Assembly: GCA_021812865.1 (NCBI GenBank)
Contig: JAKAMP010000036.1
Location: forward strand, 1 to 10,821
Origin: Bacteroidota bacterium
GTDB lineage: Bacteria; Bacteroidota; Bacteroidia; Bacteroidales; JAAYUG01
Direction of reading: 5' to 3'
Length of the DNA stretch: 10,821 nt
The translations under genes and the position numbers were made by a program. Each line of letters opens with the position of its first letter. The first letter of the stretch is position 1. This document shows positions 1 through 7,227 of this stretch, one piece after another. Below the pieces are notes generated by a model. The model did no database searches. It was given only the letters and a program-made list of their open reading frames with translations, and was not told the origin of the DNA.

Positions 1-70
1 TGGGGCCGCAAAACTCCGGGTTCGCACATTTCGTGGACGTTACCGCGCATGTCTTGCAGAGGGCGTAGGG
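1..70 (-). pseudogene. possible remnant of a SUMF1/FGE-type protein (left edge)
   Basis: On the minus strand one frame reads LQDMRGNVHEMCEPG. This resembles the conserved core of the formylglycine-generating-enzyme/SUMF1 domain, whose usual form is GLYDMxGNVWEW(C). The two Trp of the usual motif are replaced by His and Met. The frame is open to the left edge, so any C-terminal part lies outside the window. No matching upstream (N-terminal) coding is visible, because the sequence beyond about position 70 becomes AT-rich and does not continue the domain. The stretch is also more GC-rich than the bases that follow. It is either the truncated end of a decayed gene or a chance match over about 15 residues. 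Confidence 0.25.
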
Positions 71-133
71 AAGAAAGAGTTGTAGTGGACTTCATCAAGA
101 ATGAATAATATATCACATTCTAAAATATTGCAA

Positions 134-403
134 TCAGTTCATATTCAATAATGAAATAAATAAGCAAATCACATTAATTTTTAAACAGGTTCTAAAGGTC
201 TGTTTTCTTAGCCAGATATGACAACATGTGCGTATAAGGTACTGTTTTGTCAACCTTGCATTGAAATATGCCTTGATTATTTTCTCAATGGTTTGGTGAT
301 ACATGAATCCCACATAAAGATATCGACCACTATATAACATCGCGGCGGCTGTCTCAAGATCATAATCCGACAGATCGATCCAATATTTGACTCTTTTGTC
401 CAT
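134..403 (-). pseudogene. HEPN-domain protein, frameshifted and interrupted (pseudogene)
   Basis: Reading from ATG at 403, the first ~50 residues are a typical HEPN-domain start of the kind paired with minimal nucleotidyltransferases (MNT): RVKYWIDLSDYDLETA, then GRYLYVGFMYHQTIEKIIKA. After ARLT the frame loses the family pattern. The neighbouring frame then reads KTVPYTHMLSYLAKKTDL, which is the expected continuation. Adding one G on the minus strand between positions 251 and 250 restores ARLDKTVPYTH. The repaired frame soon meets TAG at 192-194 and TAA a few codons on, and the rest of the domain is not recognisable. As it stands, the frame runs to 134 with a non-family tail. HEPN proteins of this kind usually sit beside an MNT partner and act as toxin-antitoxin or RNA-binding modules; no partner is present here. 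The gene is very probably dead. Confidence 0.75.
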
Positions 404-417
404 CAATCCATTTTTAA

Positions 418-425
418 CAAAGATA
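418..425 (-). promoter_or_regulatory. candidate -7 element of the HEPN remnant
   Basis: The minus strand reads TATCTTTG, an exact match to the Bacteroidota -7 pattern TAnnTTTG, about 15 bases upstream of the HEPN ATG. No good TTTG box lies 19-21 bases further upstream. If used, it would give a very short leader. It may be a relic of the time when the gene was intact. Confidence 0.3.
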
Positions 426-522
426 TGAAATGAAATTGGCAGTCAGACTATTTGGTCAGGGGTAATTGACCTCCCCAACTCTGTGAAATTGCATAAACTT
501 AAAATTAATCCCTTTTTAATGG

Positions 523-550
523 CTGAATGATAGCTCATTCGGTTTTTTTT
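523..550 (+). terminator. rho-independent terminator, rightward
   Basis: An 8-bp stem (CTGAATGA paired with TCATTCGG, including one G-T wobble) with a TAGC tetraloop is followed at once by eight T. It has a textbook intrinsic-terminator shape on the plus strand, although the stem is only moderately GC-rich. Oddly, no plus-strand gene lies upstream of it within the window. It may end a lost gene or an unrecognised transcript, or insulate the promoter at 573-603 from read-through. On the minus strand the hairpin is not followed by a T run. Confidence 0.6.
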
Positions 551-572
551 ACCGGCCGAATGCCTTTCTCCT

Positions 573-603
573 GTTGACTGCCATGATTTCTTCCATACAT
601 TTG
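573..603 (+). promoter_or_regulatory. Bacteroidota-type promoter for the glycosidase genes
   Basis: GTTG at 573-576 (3 of 4 to TTTG), a 19-nt spacer and TACATTTG at 596-603 (exact to TAnnTTTG) fit the consensus used by the primary sigma factor of this phylum. Transcription would start near 610, leaving about 200 nt of leader before the ATG at 809. Its position just after the terminator at 523-550 supports a real transcription-unit boundary. Confidence 0.5.
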
Positions 604-808
604 TGCTGCAAACTTTTCGTTTGAGCCGGGTCTAATGGATATGTTCATGTATGCAGTTTTATTAAGTGAAACCGTTAAAGTATCAATGAAAAGGCGCTTC
701 GGTCATAATTCGATACAAGCAAAAACATCAACCGGCAAAACTTCCTGTGGGTGGTTCGCCCAAAATCAGCTTCTTTCCTTAAGAACCTATATCAATACCG
801 ATTAAGAA

Positions 809-3334
809 ATGTTCAGATTTATCCTTTCTGTTCAGTTTTCCCTGCTGTATATGCTTTTTTCAGGAGCATCTGCAAACGGCCAGGTGAGGATTACCGACAA
901 ACCGGCCGAAAAAATTGTAGTATTCGGGAATCATACACTTGAGTTTACCCTTGATTATGATAAGAAATGTATGGTTAAAGCCATGAAGGTGAATGGGGAG
1001 TCTGTACTATCCGTGCAGGAGGGGATGTTTTCGGGGATCCGGACGGCAGCCGATACCTTTTCGACCTGCAGGCTGGATGTGTCGCCTGAGGTAAGTGTTA
1101 TGAAGAACGAGGTGAAAGTCTCCGGCATCCGGTATGGCACAGATCAGTGTCCTGTTCAGGAAACCTGGACTTTCCTCCTTTCCGATTCCAGCATCAGGTT
1201 TGAGATTGAACGCACGGTTGACCGGTCATTCAGGGCTGAAGAAGTATCTTTCCCTTCGGTGATATTCAACAGCATTCATACCTGGGACGGGGCATTCCTG
1301 GGTTACGGGGGACTGGCCTGGTTCTATTTGTTCAACGAAAAACTGTGTACTTATGGCGTTCACACGGGTTCTGCGGTGTTCTGGAACAGCGCCACAGGGA
1401 ACGGGCTGAGCATCTCGGCTCTGGCGGGAGGAAAACAGGTCGCTTCGAAATTCACACGAACAGGAAACGACCAGCTGTTGTTTGCCGTTTCGGTTTCGGA
1501 CAGCTCCATGAATTACCGCTATGATGCCGGCACCAACCGGAGAAGGTTTGTGCGTGCGAAGACCGATGTGTGGAATGGCTTTATGGTACCAGCCGGGAAA
1601 AATACTGAATCTCTCACTTTTACATATGTAAATTATAAAAGCGAATACAACCGGGGCCATTTTGTGGGGATCAACGGGGAGCAGGTTTCCCGGCTGGCGA
1701 ATACCATAGCGAGGATCGGTGTGATCGATGCAAAGCATTTCGGGGGCAACAGCTGGCATACACCCTACGGCCCCATCTGCCTGCACGAACAGTATATAGC
1801 CCAGCTGGGCTTAGCCATTGATGATCCGCATTACATAAACGGATATGCGCAATGCCTGGATTATTACAGGGACAATGCCATTCAACCCGACGGCAGGGTG
1901 CTGGCCAGATGGGCCTACACCGATGAGGATGCCATGCCGGGAACTGCCACCCCGAAAGGCTTTTATGAGGCACAATGGGGATACCTGATGGACTCCAATC
2001 CCGACTTTGTTACCAATGTTTCGGAGCTATACCGGCAAAGCGGCGATTCCGCCTGGGTAAGGAAACAGAAGGCAGCCTGCGAAAGGGCTCTTGATTATAT
2101 GCTGAAGAGAGATGCTGATGGCAACCACCTGGTGGAAATGATGACCGACTATCATACGCAGAAAAGAGGCAGCGATTGGATCGACATTATCTGGGCATCT
2201 TATGAAAATGCTTTCGTCAATGCCAAACTTTATTATGCACTTACCTTATGGGCAGGCATTGAGAAACAGCTGGGTGATGAGGGAAAATCGTCTTACTATT
2301 CTGCCTGGGCTTCTGCTTTGAAAACCAGCTTCAACAAGCCAACCAGTCAGGGAGGATTCTGGGATGCGAAGAACGGCTGGTACGTTCACTGGCTCGACAA
2401 GGATCATTCGGTACATGGCGATAACCTGGTGGTGCCAGTGAATTTCATGGCCATAGGCTATGGTATCTGCGATGATGAACAGCGCAAAAAGTCCATTCTT
2501 GACCAGGTGGAAGCACAGATGGAAAGGGAAAAACTGTTTGCCTGGCCCTTGTGCATGTATTCCTATGCGAAGGGCGAAGGCAACGACTGGCAGTTTCCGT
2601 TTCCCAATTATGAAAACGGCGATATCTTCCTGTCGTGGGGAGGACTGGGTGTTGAGGTCTATGCGTCATACAAGCCAGAACTGGCCCTGAAGTACGTGGA
2701 AAACATACTGGCCCGTTATGCCGTCGACGGACTCGCTTTTCAAAGGTATGGACGGCTGAAGCAGGATGGGTTGGGAGACGATATTCTTTCGGGGAACAGC
2801 CTTGCCATTGCAGGGTTGTACAAAGCCATTTACGGCATCAATCCCATGCCCAACCGCATGGTTCTCAATCCGCATCTGCCCGGTAAGCTCCTGGGAACCA
2901 CCTTGTATTACCGGTTCAGGGGGGACAGGCTGACCATCCATTACGAGAAAGACCGCTATGCCATTTCGAATGCCCGCTTCAGGCTTGTTTCTTCAGGCGA
3001 TTTTGGTTTCAGCGCAGGCAAGGATGAAGTGAATTATTTCTTCCACGGGAGTGACTATCCTTCATTAGTGGTCAAAGCAACCGGGACCGGCAGACTTTCG
3101 ATTGAAATGGGAAACTGGAAAGATACGGAACGAAGCTGGAAGCAAACAGCCGCGGTTGACCTGGCGAAGATAAACTATACCCTCTGTCAGTTACAGCCCG
3201 GGAAGAAATACAATGTTTCCATTGATGGCAAGCTATTCAGAACTCTAAGCAGTGATCGCTCAGGTTGCCTGGCGCTGGACATAATGGCAGCGGCCGGTTC
3301 CAGGGAAATACAGGTGAGGTTGAAACTGAATTGA
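809..3334 (+). CDS. secreted six-hairpin glycosidase-like protein, family not recognised
   Basis: This is an 841-residue protein with an N-terminal signal peptide (hydrophobic residues 3-20, likely cleavage near SANG/Q, no lipobox cysteine), so it is exported. Residues ~25-280 look like a beta-sandwich region. Residues ~290-680 look like an (alpha/alpha)6 six-hairpin barrel of the kind found in several inverting glycosidase families (GH78, GH94, GH95 and others). Residues ~690-841 look like a beta-rich C-terminal cap. The barrel has repeated aromatic/acidic motifs: ARWAYTDEDAMPG (366-378), GSDWIDIIWASYENAF (454-469), VHGDNLVVPVNF (535-546) and NYENGDIFLSWGGLGVEVYA (600-619). Candidate catalytic acids are D372-D374, D456/D459, E466, D538 and E602/D605, but none can be assigned. 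The start is set by the signal peptide; no clear Shine-Dalgarno is present. It lies 129 bases upstream of a secreted GH38 alpha-mannosidase on the same strand, suggesting a shared mannose-containing substrate. The fold call is by pattern; the exact activity is unknown. Confidence 0.7.
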   Translation: MFRFILSVQFSLLYMLFSGASANGQVRITDKPAEKIVVFGNHTLEFTLDYDKKCMVKAMKVNGESVLSVQEGMFSGIRTAADTFSTCRLDVSPEVSVMKNEVKVSGIRYGTDQCPVQETWTFLLSDSSIRFEIERTVDRSFRAEEVSFPSVIFNSIHTWDGAFLGYGGLAWFYLFNEKLCTYGVHTGSAVFWNSATGNGLSISALAGGKQVASKFTRTGNDQLLFAVSVSDSSMNYRYDAGTNRRRFVRAKTDVWNGFMVPAGKNTESLTFTYVNYKSEYNRGHFVGINGEQVSRLANTIARIGVIDAKHFGGNSWHTPYGPICLHEQYIAQLGLAIDDPHYINGYAQCLDYYRDNAIQPDGRVLARWAYTDEDAMPGTATPKGFYEAQWGYLMDSNPDFVTNVSELYRQSGDSAWVRKQKAACERALDYMLKRDADGNHLVEMMTDYHTQKRGSDWIDIIWASYENAFVNAKLYYALTLWAGIEKQLGDEGKSSYYSAWASALKTSFNKPTSQGGFWDAKNGWYVHWLDKDHSVHGDNLVVPVNFMAIGYGICDDEQRKKSILDQVEAQMEREKLFAWPLCMYSYAKGEGNDWQFPFPNYENGDIFLSWGGLGVEVYASYKPELALKYVENILARYAVDGLAFQRYGRLKQDGLGDDILSGNSLAIAGLYKAIYGINPMPNRMVLNPHLPGKLLGTTLYYRFRGDRLTIHYEKDRYAISNARFRLVSSGDFGFSAGKDEVNYFFHGSDYPSLVVKATGTGRLSIEMGNWKDTERSWKQTAAVDLAKINYTLCQLQPGKKYNVSIDGKLFRTLSSDRSGCLALDIMAAAGSREIQVRLKLN

Positions 3335-3408
3335 AATAAAGATTATCCAGTTGGACGGGCCATTACCTGGGGAATGCAATGGCCTGAAGATACAAACGGT
3401 TTTAGAAT

Positions 3409-3440
3409 GTTGATTTTTATTGTGAACAGATATTTATTTG
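3409..3440 (+). promoter_or_regulatory. candidate internal promoter before the GH38 gene
   Basis: GTTG at 3409-3412, a 20-nt spacer and TTTATTTG at 3433-3440 match the Bacteroidota promoter pattern at 3 of 4 and 7 of 8 positions. A start near 3447 would leave a leader of under 20 nt before ATG at 3464. The GH38 gene may therefore be transcribed both from this site and by read-through from the upstream gene. The region is AT-rich, so a chance match is possible. Confidence 0.3.
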
Positions 3441-3463
3441 CGAAATGTTTAAAAACTGAGGTC

Positions 3464-6400
3464 ATGAAAAAACGCTTTTATCTGCTGCTCCTGGCAGCGC
3501 TTTTACCTGTTACCATGCTGGCTCAGCCTTTTGCAGCCAGGGCTAAATACAATATCGCAAGGGACAAGGTATTGTATACAGTAGGATATGCCCATCTCGA
3601 CACCGAGTGGAACTGGGAATATCCAACCACCATCGATGAGTATATCAAGAACACCATGCTTGATAACTTCAAGCTTTTTGAAAAGTACCCCGACTATGTG
3701 TTCAACTTCACCGGGTCGAGGCGTTACCGTATGATGAAAGAATATTACCCCGAAGATTACAAAAAGGTGAGCGATTATATCGGGCAGGGACGGTGGTATG
3801 TTTCGGGTTCTTCGGTAGATGAAGGCGAAGTGAATATATCTTCTTCTGAATCCGTTCTGCGCCAGGTTCTCTATGGCAATCTCTATTTCAAGAGGGAATT
3901 CAACAAGGTAAGCGAAGATTACATGTTGCCCGACTGTTTCGGGTTCGTGGCTACCCTGCCTTCGGTATGGAGCCATGCCGGGTTGTTGGGCTTTTCCACC
4001 CAGAAACTTACCTGGCATTCGGCCAATGGCGTTCCTTTTAATGTGGGCATATGGTATGGTCCCGATGGCAAAGGTCTGGTCTGCGCCCTGAATGCTACCA
4101 GCTATAGTGGAGGCGTAGTGGAAAGGCTTGATAAGGATCAGGCATGGACAGACCGCATCAACAGCGATATCAGGAAGTATGGCATTTCCTTTGATTACCG
4201 TTACTATGGCACTGGCGATATTGGAGGATCTCCCAGGGAAAAGGATGTGAATAACGCCGTGAACAGCCTCAGGCATGATGACAGCAATTTCAAGGTGATC
4301 CTTACCTCGTCTGACCAGATGTTCAAAGACATTACTCCTGACCTCCGCGCAAAACTGCCCACCTATCAGGGCGACCTGCTGCTTACCGAACACAGCGCCG
4401 GTTCCATGACTTCCGAATCGTTCATGAAACGTGCCAACCGGAAGAACGAGCAACTGGCCAAATCAACAGAAAAGCTGGCTGTAATTGCCGACTGGCTTGG
4501 CGCTGCAGCCTACCCGATGACCAAGCTGAACAACTCCTGGGATCTTGTCCTGGGAAGCCAGTTTCACGATATTCTTCCCGGAACCGCAACGCCCAAGGCA
4601 TACACCTATGCATGGAATGATGAGTTCATTGCCATGAATGGTTTCTCGGCGGCGCTGAAAAACTCCGTAGATGCCATTGCCCAGGGACTGAATACCCAGG
4701 TGAAAGGAAGGGCCGTTGTGGTGTATAACCCGGTGGCCATTGCCCGCGAAGATGTGGTAAACGTAAACCTCACTTACAATAAGCTTCCGGCAAACCTCGA
4801 AGTAGTAGACCAGAATGGGAATACCGTTCCATCGCAGATCACCTCGGCAAACGGCAATAATGTGTCCCTGATCTTCCTGGCAAAGGTTTCTTCTGCAGGA
4901 CTTGCCGTTTACGATGTGCGCGAAACAACCAGTAAGCCGGCACAGTCTACCCTTGTCGTCACCAACAATACCCTGGAGAACGATTATTTCAAGGTAACCA
5001 TTGATGTGAACGGCGATATATCGGGCATTTTCGATAAAACAGCCCAGAAGGAAGTTCTGGTTAAGCCGGCCTCGCTCGAATTCCAGAAAGAGGCCCCCAA
5101 GGATTGGCCTGCATGGAATATGGACTGGAACGACCGCAAATATCCGCCGATCGACTATCTGAACAAGGATGTGAAAATCAGGATCCTTGAGCAGGGGCCG
5201 GTAAGAATTGCCCTTGAAGTGACCAAAGGAGGTCAGAATTCGGAAATCTCACAGGTTATCAGTCTGTCTTCCGGTGAGGCAGGTAAGCGGATTGAAGTGA
5301 AAAATAAAATCGATTGGCAGTCTAAGGAAGTCAGCCTGAAAGCCGCTTTCCCGGTAAACGCAACAAACGATGTGGCAACCTATGGCATGAGTACGGCTGC
5401 CATTCAGCGCTGTACCAACAACGAAGTGAAGTACGAGGTGCCCGGGCGTGAATGGATCGACCTGACGAGCCGCTCGAATAACTTCGGGGTTTCCATCCTG
5501 GAGGACTGCAAATATGGGTCGGACAAGCCCGATGAGAACACCCTGCGCCTTACCCTGATGTATACGCCCAAGGCCAATTCATTTGTTTACCAGGGCACTC
5601 AGGACTGGGGCATACACGATTTCACGTACGCCATTTATCCTCATGTGGGCGACTGGGCCTATGCGGGAACGCCCTGGCAGGGATATTTTGTGAATGCCCC
5701 GCTGCTTGGCTTCGAAACCACAAAGCATGATGGCGTTCTCGGCAAGGAGTTTTCGCTGGTCAAAGTGAATACCGGCCAGGTAGATGTAAAAGCTTTCAAG
5801 AAGGCTGAAGAAAGCGACTATTACATTGTGCGTGTGAACGAACTGTATGGCCGGTCGGCCGACAATGTTACCCTGACTTTCCCCGGCAGGATTGTGGATG
5901 CTTACGAGGTGAACGGCCAGGAACAGAAAATCGGGGGGGCCGATTTTAGCAATGGAACCCTCAACTTCAACATGACCCGTTTCCTGATCCGCAGCTTTGC
6001 CGTGAAATTCGAAAAACCGGGGAAGACCTATAATTTGCCCGAACAGAAGAACATCCCTCTGCCCTTTAACGAGGATGTGATCAGCTTCGACAGTAACCGC
6101 GCCGACGGGAACATGGTCAACGGATTGACCTTGCCTGCTGAGCTCGTACCAGCTGAAATTACCAGCGAGGACATTCATTTTACCATGGGCAATACCGCTG
6201 ATGGCGCAAAGAATGTGGTTTCTGCAAATGGACAGAAGATAACCCTTCCGGCAGGGAATTTCAATAAGCTTTATATCCTTGCGGCAGCGACCAAAGATAC
6301 ACAAGGTGTGCTGAAGGTAGGCAATGAGAATGTGAAACTTGGAGTCCAGGACTGGACCGGCTTTATTGGCCAGCATTATGGACGCGTGCTTACCGATGAG

Positions 6401-6685
6401 GATACCAAAGTGACCAAAATTACCGATGCATTTGTGAAACGCGACGATATTGCATGGTATGCTTCGCATTGTCATTCACCCAAGGGAAATGAAGCCTACC
6501 AGTATAGTTACCTGTATAAATATGAGATCAATATTCCCAAAGGGGCTACAAGCATTACCCTTCCGCAGAACGGAGATATCAAGATATTTGCCATTACCGT
6601 GGCTGATAAAACGGCTCCCGATATCACTTCGCTTCAACCGCTGTATGACGATTTCAAGGATAACAAGCCTGTGCAGTTAAGGTAA
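3464..6685 (+). CDS. secreted GH38 alpha-mannosidase
   Basis: This is a 1073-residue alpha-mannosidase of glycoside hydrolase family 38, a retaining, metal (zinc)-dependent exo-mannosidase. The signal peptide is clear (MKKRFYLLLLAALLPVTMLA, then Q) and there is no lipobox, so it is periplasmic or secreted. The catalytic barrel shows VGYAHLDTEWNW with H44 and D46 as metal ligands, LPDCFGF with D157 as the expected nucleophile and metal ligand, YGTGDIGGSP near 248-257, and QFHDILPGT with H368 as the fourth metal ligand. D252 or D284 may supply the acid/base, which I cannot decide. The family helical and beta-sandwich domains follow to about residue 850. A further ~220 residues form a beta-rich C-terminal extension. 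The frame is open further upstream (to 3374), but ATG 3464 is chosen because it starts the signal peptide and has GAGG a few bases before it. The key residues look intact. Linkage preference cannot be read from the sequence. Confidence 0.93.
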   Translation: MKKRFYLLLLAALLPVTMLAQPFAARAKYNIARDKVLYTVGYAHLDTEWNWEYPTTIDEYIKNTMLDNFKLFEKYPDYVFNFTGSRRYRMMKEYYPEDYKKVSDYIGQGRWYVSGSSVDEGEVNISSSESVLRQVLYGNLYFKREFNKVSEDYMLPDCFGFVATLPSVWSHAGLLGFSTQKLTWHSANGVPFNVGIWYGPDGKGLVCALNATSYSGGVVERLDKDQAWTDRINSDIRKYGISFDYRYYGTGDIGGSPREKDVNNAVNSLRHDDSNFKVILTSSDQMFKDITPDLRAKLPTYQGDLLLTEHSAGSMTSESFMKRANRKNEQLAKSTEKLAVIADWLGAAAYPMTKLNNSWDLVLGSQFHDILPGTATPKAYTYAWNDEFIAMNGFSAALKNSVDAIAQGLNTQVKGRAVVVYNPVAIAREDVVNVNLTYNKLPANLEVVDQNGNTVPSQITSANGNNVSLIFLAKVSSAGLAVYDVRETTSKPAQSTLVVTNNTLENDYFKVTIDVNGDISGIFDKTAQKEVLVKPASLEFQKEAPKDWPAWNMDWNDRKYPPIDYLNKDVKIRILEQGPVRIALEVTKGGQNSEISQVISLSSGEAGKRIEVKNKIDWQSKEVSLKAAFPVNATNDVATYGMSTAAIQRCTNNEVKYEVPGREWIDLTSRSNNFGVSILEDCKYGSDKPDENTLRLTLMYTPKANSFVYQGTQDWGIHDFTYAIYPHVGDWAYAGTPWQGYFVNAPLLGFETTKHDGVLGKEFSLVKVNTGQVDVKAFKKAEESDYYIVRVNELYGRSADNVTLTFPGRIVDAYEVNGQEQKIGGADFSNGTLNFNMTRFLIRSFAVKFEKPGKTYNLPEQKNIPLPFNEDVISFDSNRADGNMVNGLTLPAELVPAEITSEDIHFTMGNTADGAKNVVSANGQKITLPAGNFNKLYILAAATKDTQGVLKVGNENVKLGVQDWTGFIGQHYGRVLTDEDTKVTKITDAFVKRDDIAWYASHCHSPKGNEAYQYSYLYKYEINIPKGATSITLPQNGDIKIFAITVADKTAPDITSLQPLYDDFKDNKPVQLR

Positions 6686-6706
6686 CGACAGAGCGCACAA
6701 TCATTT

Positions 6707-6746
6707 CAGCCCGGGAATCTTTGATGAATTCCGGGCTGATCTTTTT
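6707..6746 (+). terminator. rho-independent terminator of the glycosidase block
   Basis: A GC-rich stem (CAGCCCGG paired with CCGGGCTG, extended by AAT/ATT past one bulged G) with an 8-10 nt loop is followed within three bases by five T. It lies 21 bases after the GH38 stop codon, exactly where the transcript should end. The minus-strand reading of the hairpin lacks a T run, so it probably does not serve the convergent YciI gene. Confidence 0.8.
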
Positions 6747-6834
6747 GATCTGGTTGTTTTCGGGCCTGAGGTCTGCAGTTCCCAAGGTGGCTATTTGAAA
6801 GAACCAAAGTCGAATGCTGGCAGTTTACTTCTGA

Positions 6835-7113
6835 TTATTCACCACCCACCACCACATTCCATGGCCGCACATGCCATTCAGCGATCAACCCGTTTTTTAC
6901 ATAGGGATCGTTTTTCACGAAAGCTTCAGCAACCGCCTGACTGTCTCCCTTAAAAATCAGTATGGCGCTGTCCACCGGCTCGGCCAGGGCGCCTGCCATG
7001 ACTATTTTCCTTTCACTGAACATTTTTTGAACAAGCGCCAGGTGCTCGTTTCTGAATGGAACGCGTTTTTCAACGTAATGGTCAACGGTTTTGTAAAACA
7101 GGATGTAGTACAT
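6835..7113 (-). CDS. YciI family protein
   Basis: This is a 92-residue protein of the YciI/YCII-related family, small dimeric alpha-beta barrel proteins whose biochemical role is mostly unknown. It shows the family pattern: an N-terminal beta strand (MYYILFYKT), the helix region RNEHLALVQKMFSERK with the conserved His (H24), MAGALAEP, the strand SAILIFKG, then AEAFVKNDPYVKNGL with the Asp-Pro pair (D69-P70) and the C-terminal HVRPWNVV strand. Length is normal and it has no signal peptide, so it is cytoplasmic. ATG at 7113 is chosen because the domain begins there; a TTG at 7143 would add ten unrelated residues. It lies 114 bases downstream of the DUF5686 gene on the same strand and has its own -7-like motif, so co-transcription is uncertain. 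It converges on the GH38 gene. Confidence 0.88.
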   Translation of the reverse strand: MYYILFYKTVDHYVEKRVPFRNEHLALVQKMFSERKIVMAGALAEPVDSAILIFKGDSQAVAEAFVKNDPYVKNGLIAEWHVRPWNVVVGGE

Positions 7114-7157
7114 GATCGTATGTGTTTCAGGTTGCCGGTACAAATGAATTGACCAGG

Positions 7158-7165
7158 CAAATATA
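7158..7165 (-). promoter_or_regulatory. candidate -7 element for the YciI gene
   Basis: The minus strand reads TATATTTG, an exact match to TAnnTTTG, about 45 bases upstream of the YciI ATG. No TTTG box is seen at the expected 19-21 base distance. A start near 7151 would give a leader of roughly 38 nt. Confidence 0.35.
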
Positions 7166-7227
7166 GGATGCAGGATTCATAAAGTTTTATTTTTTGTGAA
7201 CGGCTGAACTGATTTGAGGCAGGATCA

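Larger units (their letters stand above)
404..808. other. non-coding region between the HEPN remnant and the six-hairpin gene
   Basis: I see no credible gene here. It is AT-rich to about 550. It holds a -7-like motif for the HEPN remnant (418-425), a rightward terminator hairpin (523-550) with an overlapping alternative pairing out to 562, and a promoter match at 573-603. The stretch from 604 to 808 would be a leader of about 200 nt for the downstream gene. No riboswitch fold was recognised in that leader. Confidence 0.6.

Noticed and set aside
620..647. TTTG (620-623) with TATGTTCA (640-647) as a promoter for the six-hairpin gene
   Set aside because: The spacer is only 16 nt and the -7 box has two mismatches; the site at 573-603 is clearly better.
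1226..1786. 186-codon minus-strand open frame inside the six-hairpin gene
   Set aside because: It is antisense to the signal-peptide-bearing gene and its composition is not protein-like.
3374..3463. Upstream in-frame extension of the GH38 gene by 30 residues
   Set aside because: It would place an unrelated stretch before a clean signal peptide; ATG 3464 with GAGG ahead is a far better start.
3503..4453. 316-codon open frame on the minus strand inside the GH38 gene
   Set aside because: It is antisense to clearly conserved GH38 catalytic motifs, its translation resembles no family, and its openness follows from the codon bias of the real gene.
5579..6475. 298-codon open frame on the minus strand within the 3' part of the GH38 gene
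   Set aside because: It is a shadow of the real gene, with no recognisable domain and no promoter or ribosome-binding signal of its own.
6871..7152. 93-codon plus-strand frame opposite the YciI gene
   Set aside because: The minus-strand frame shows the full YciI pattern; the plus-strand one shows nothing.
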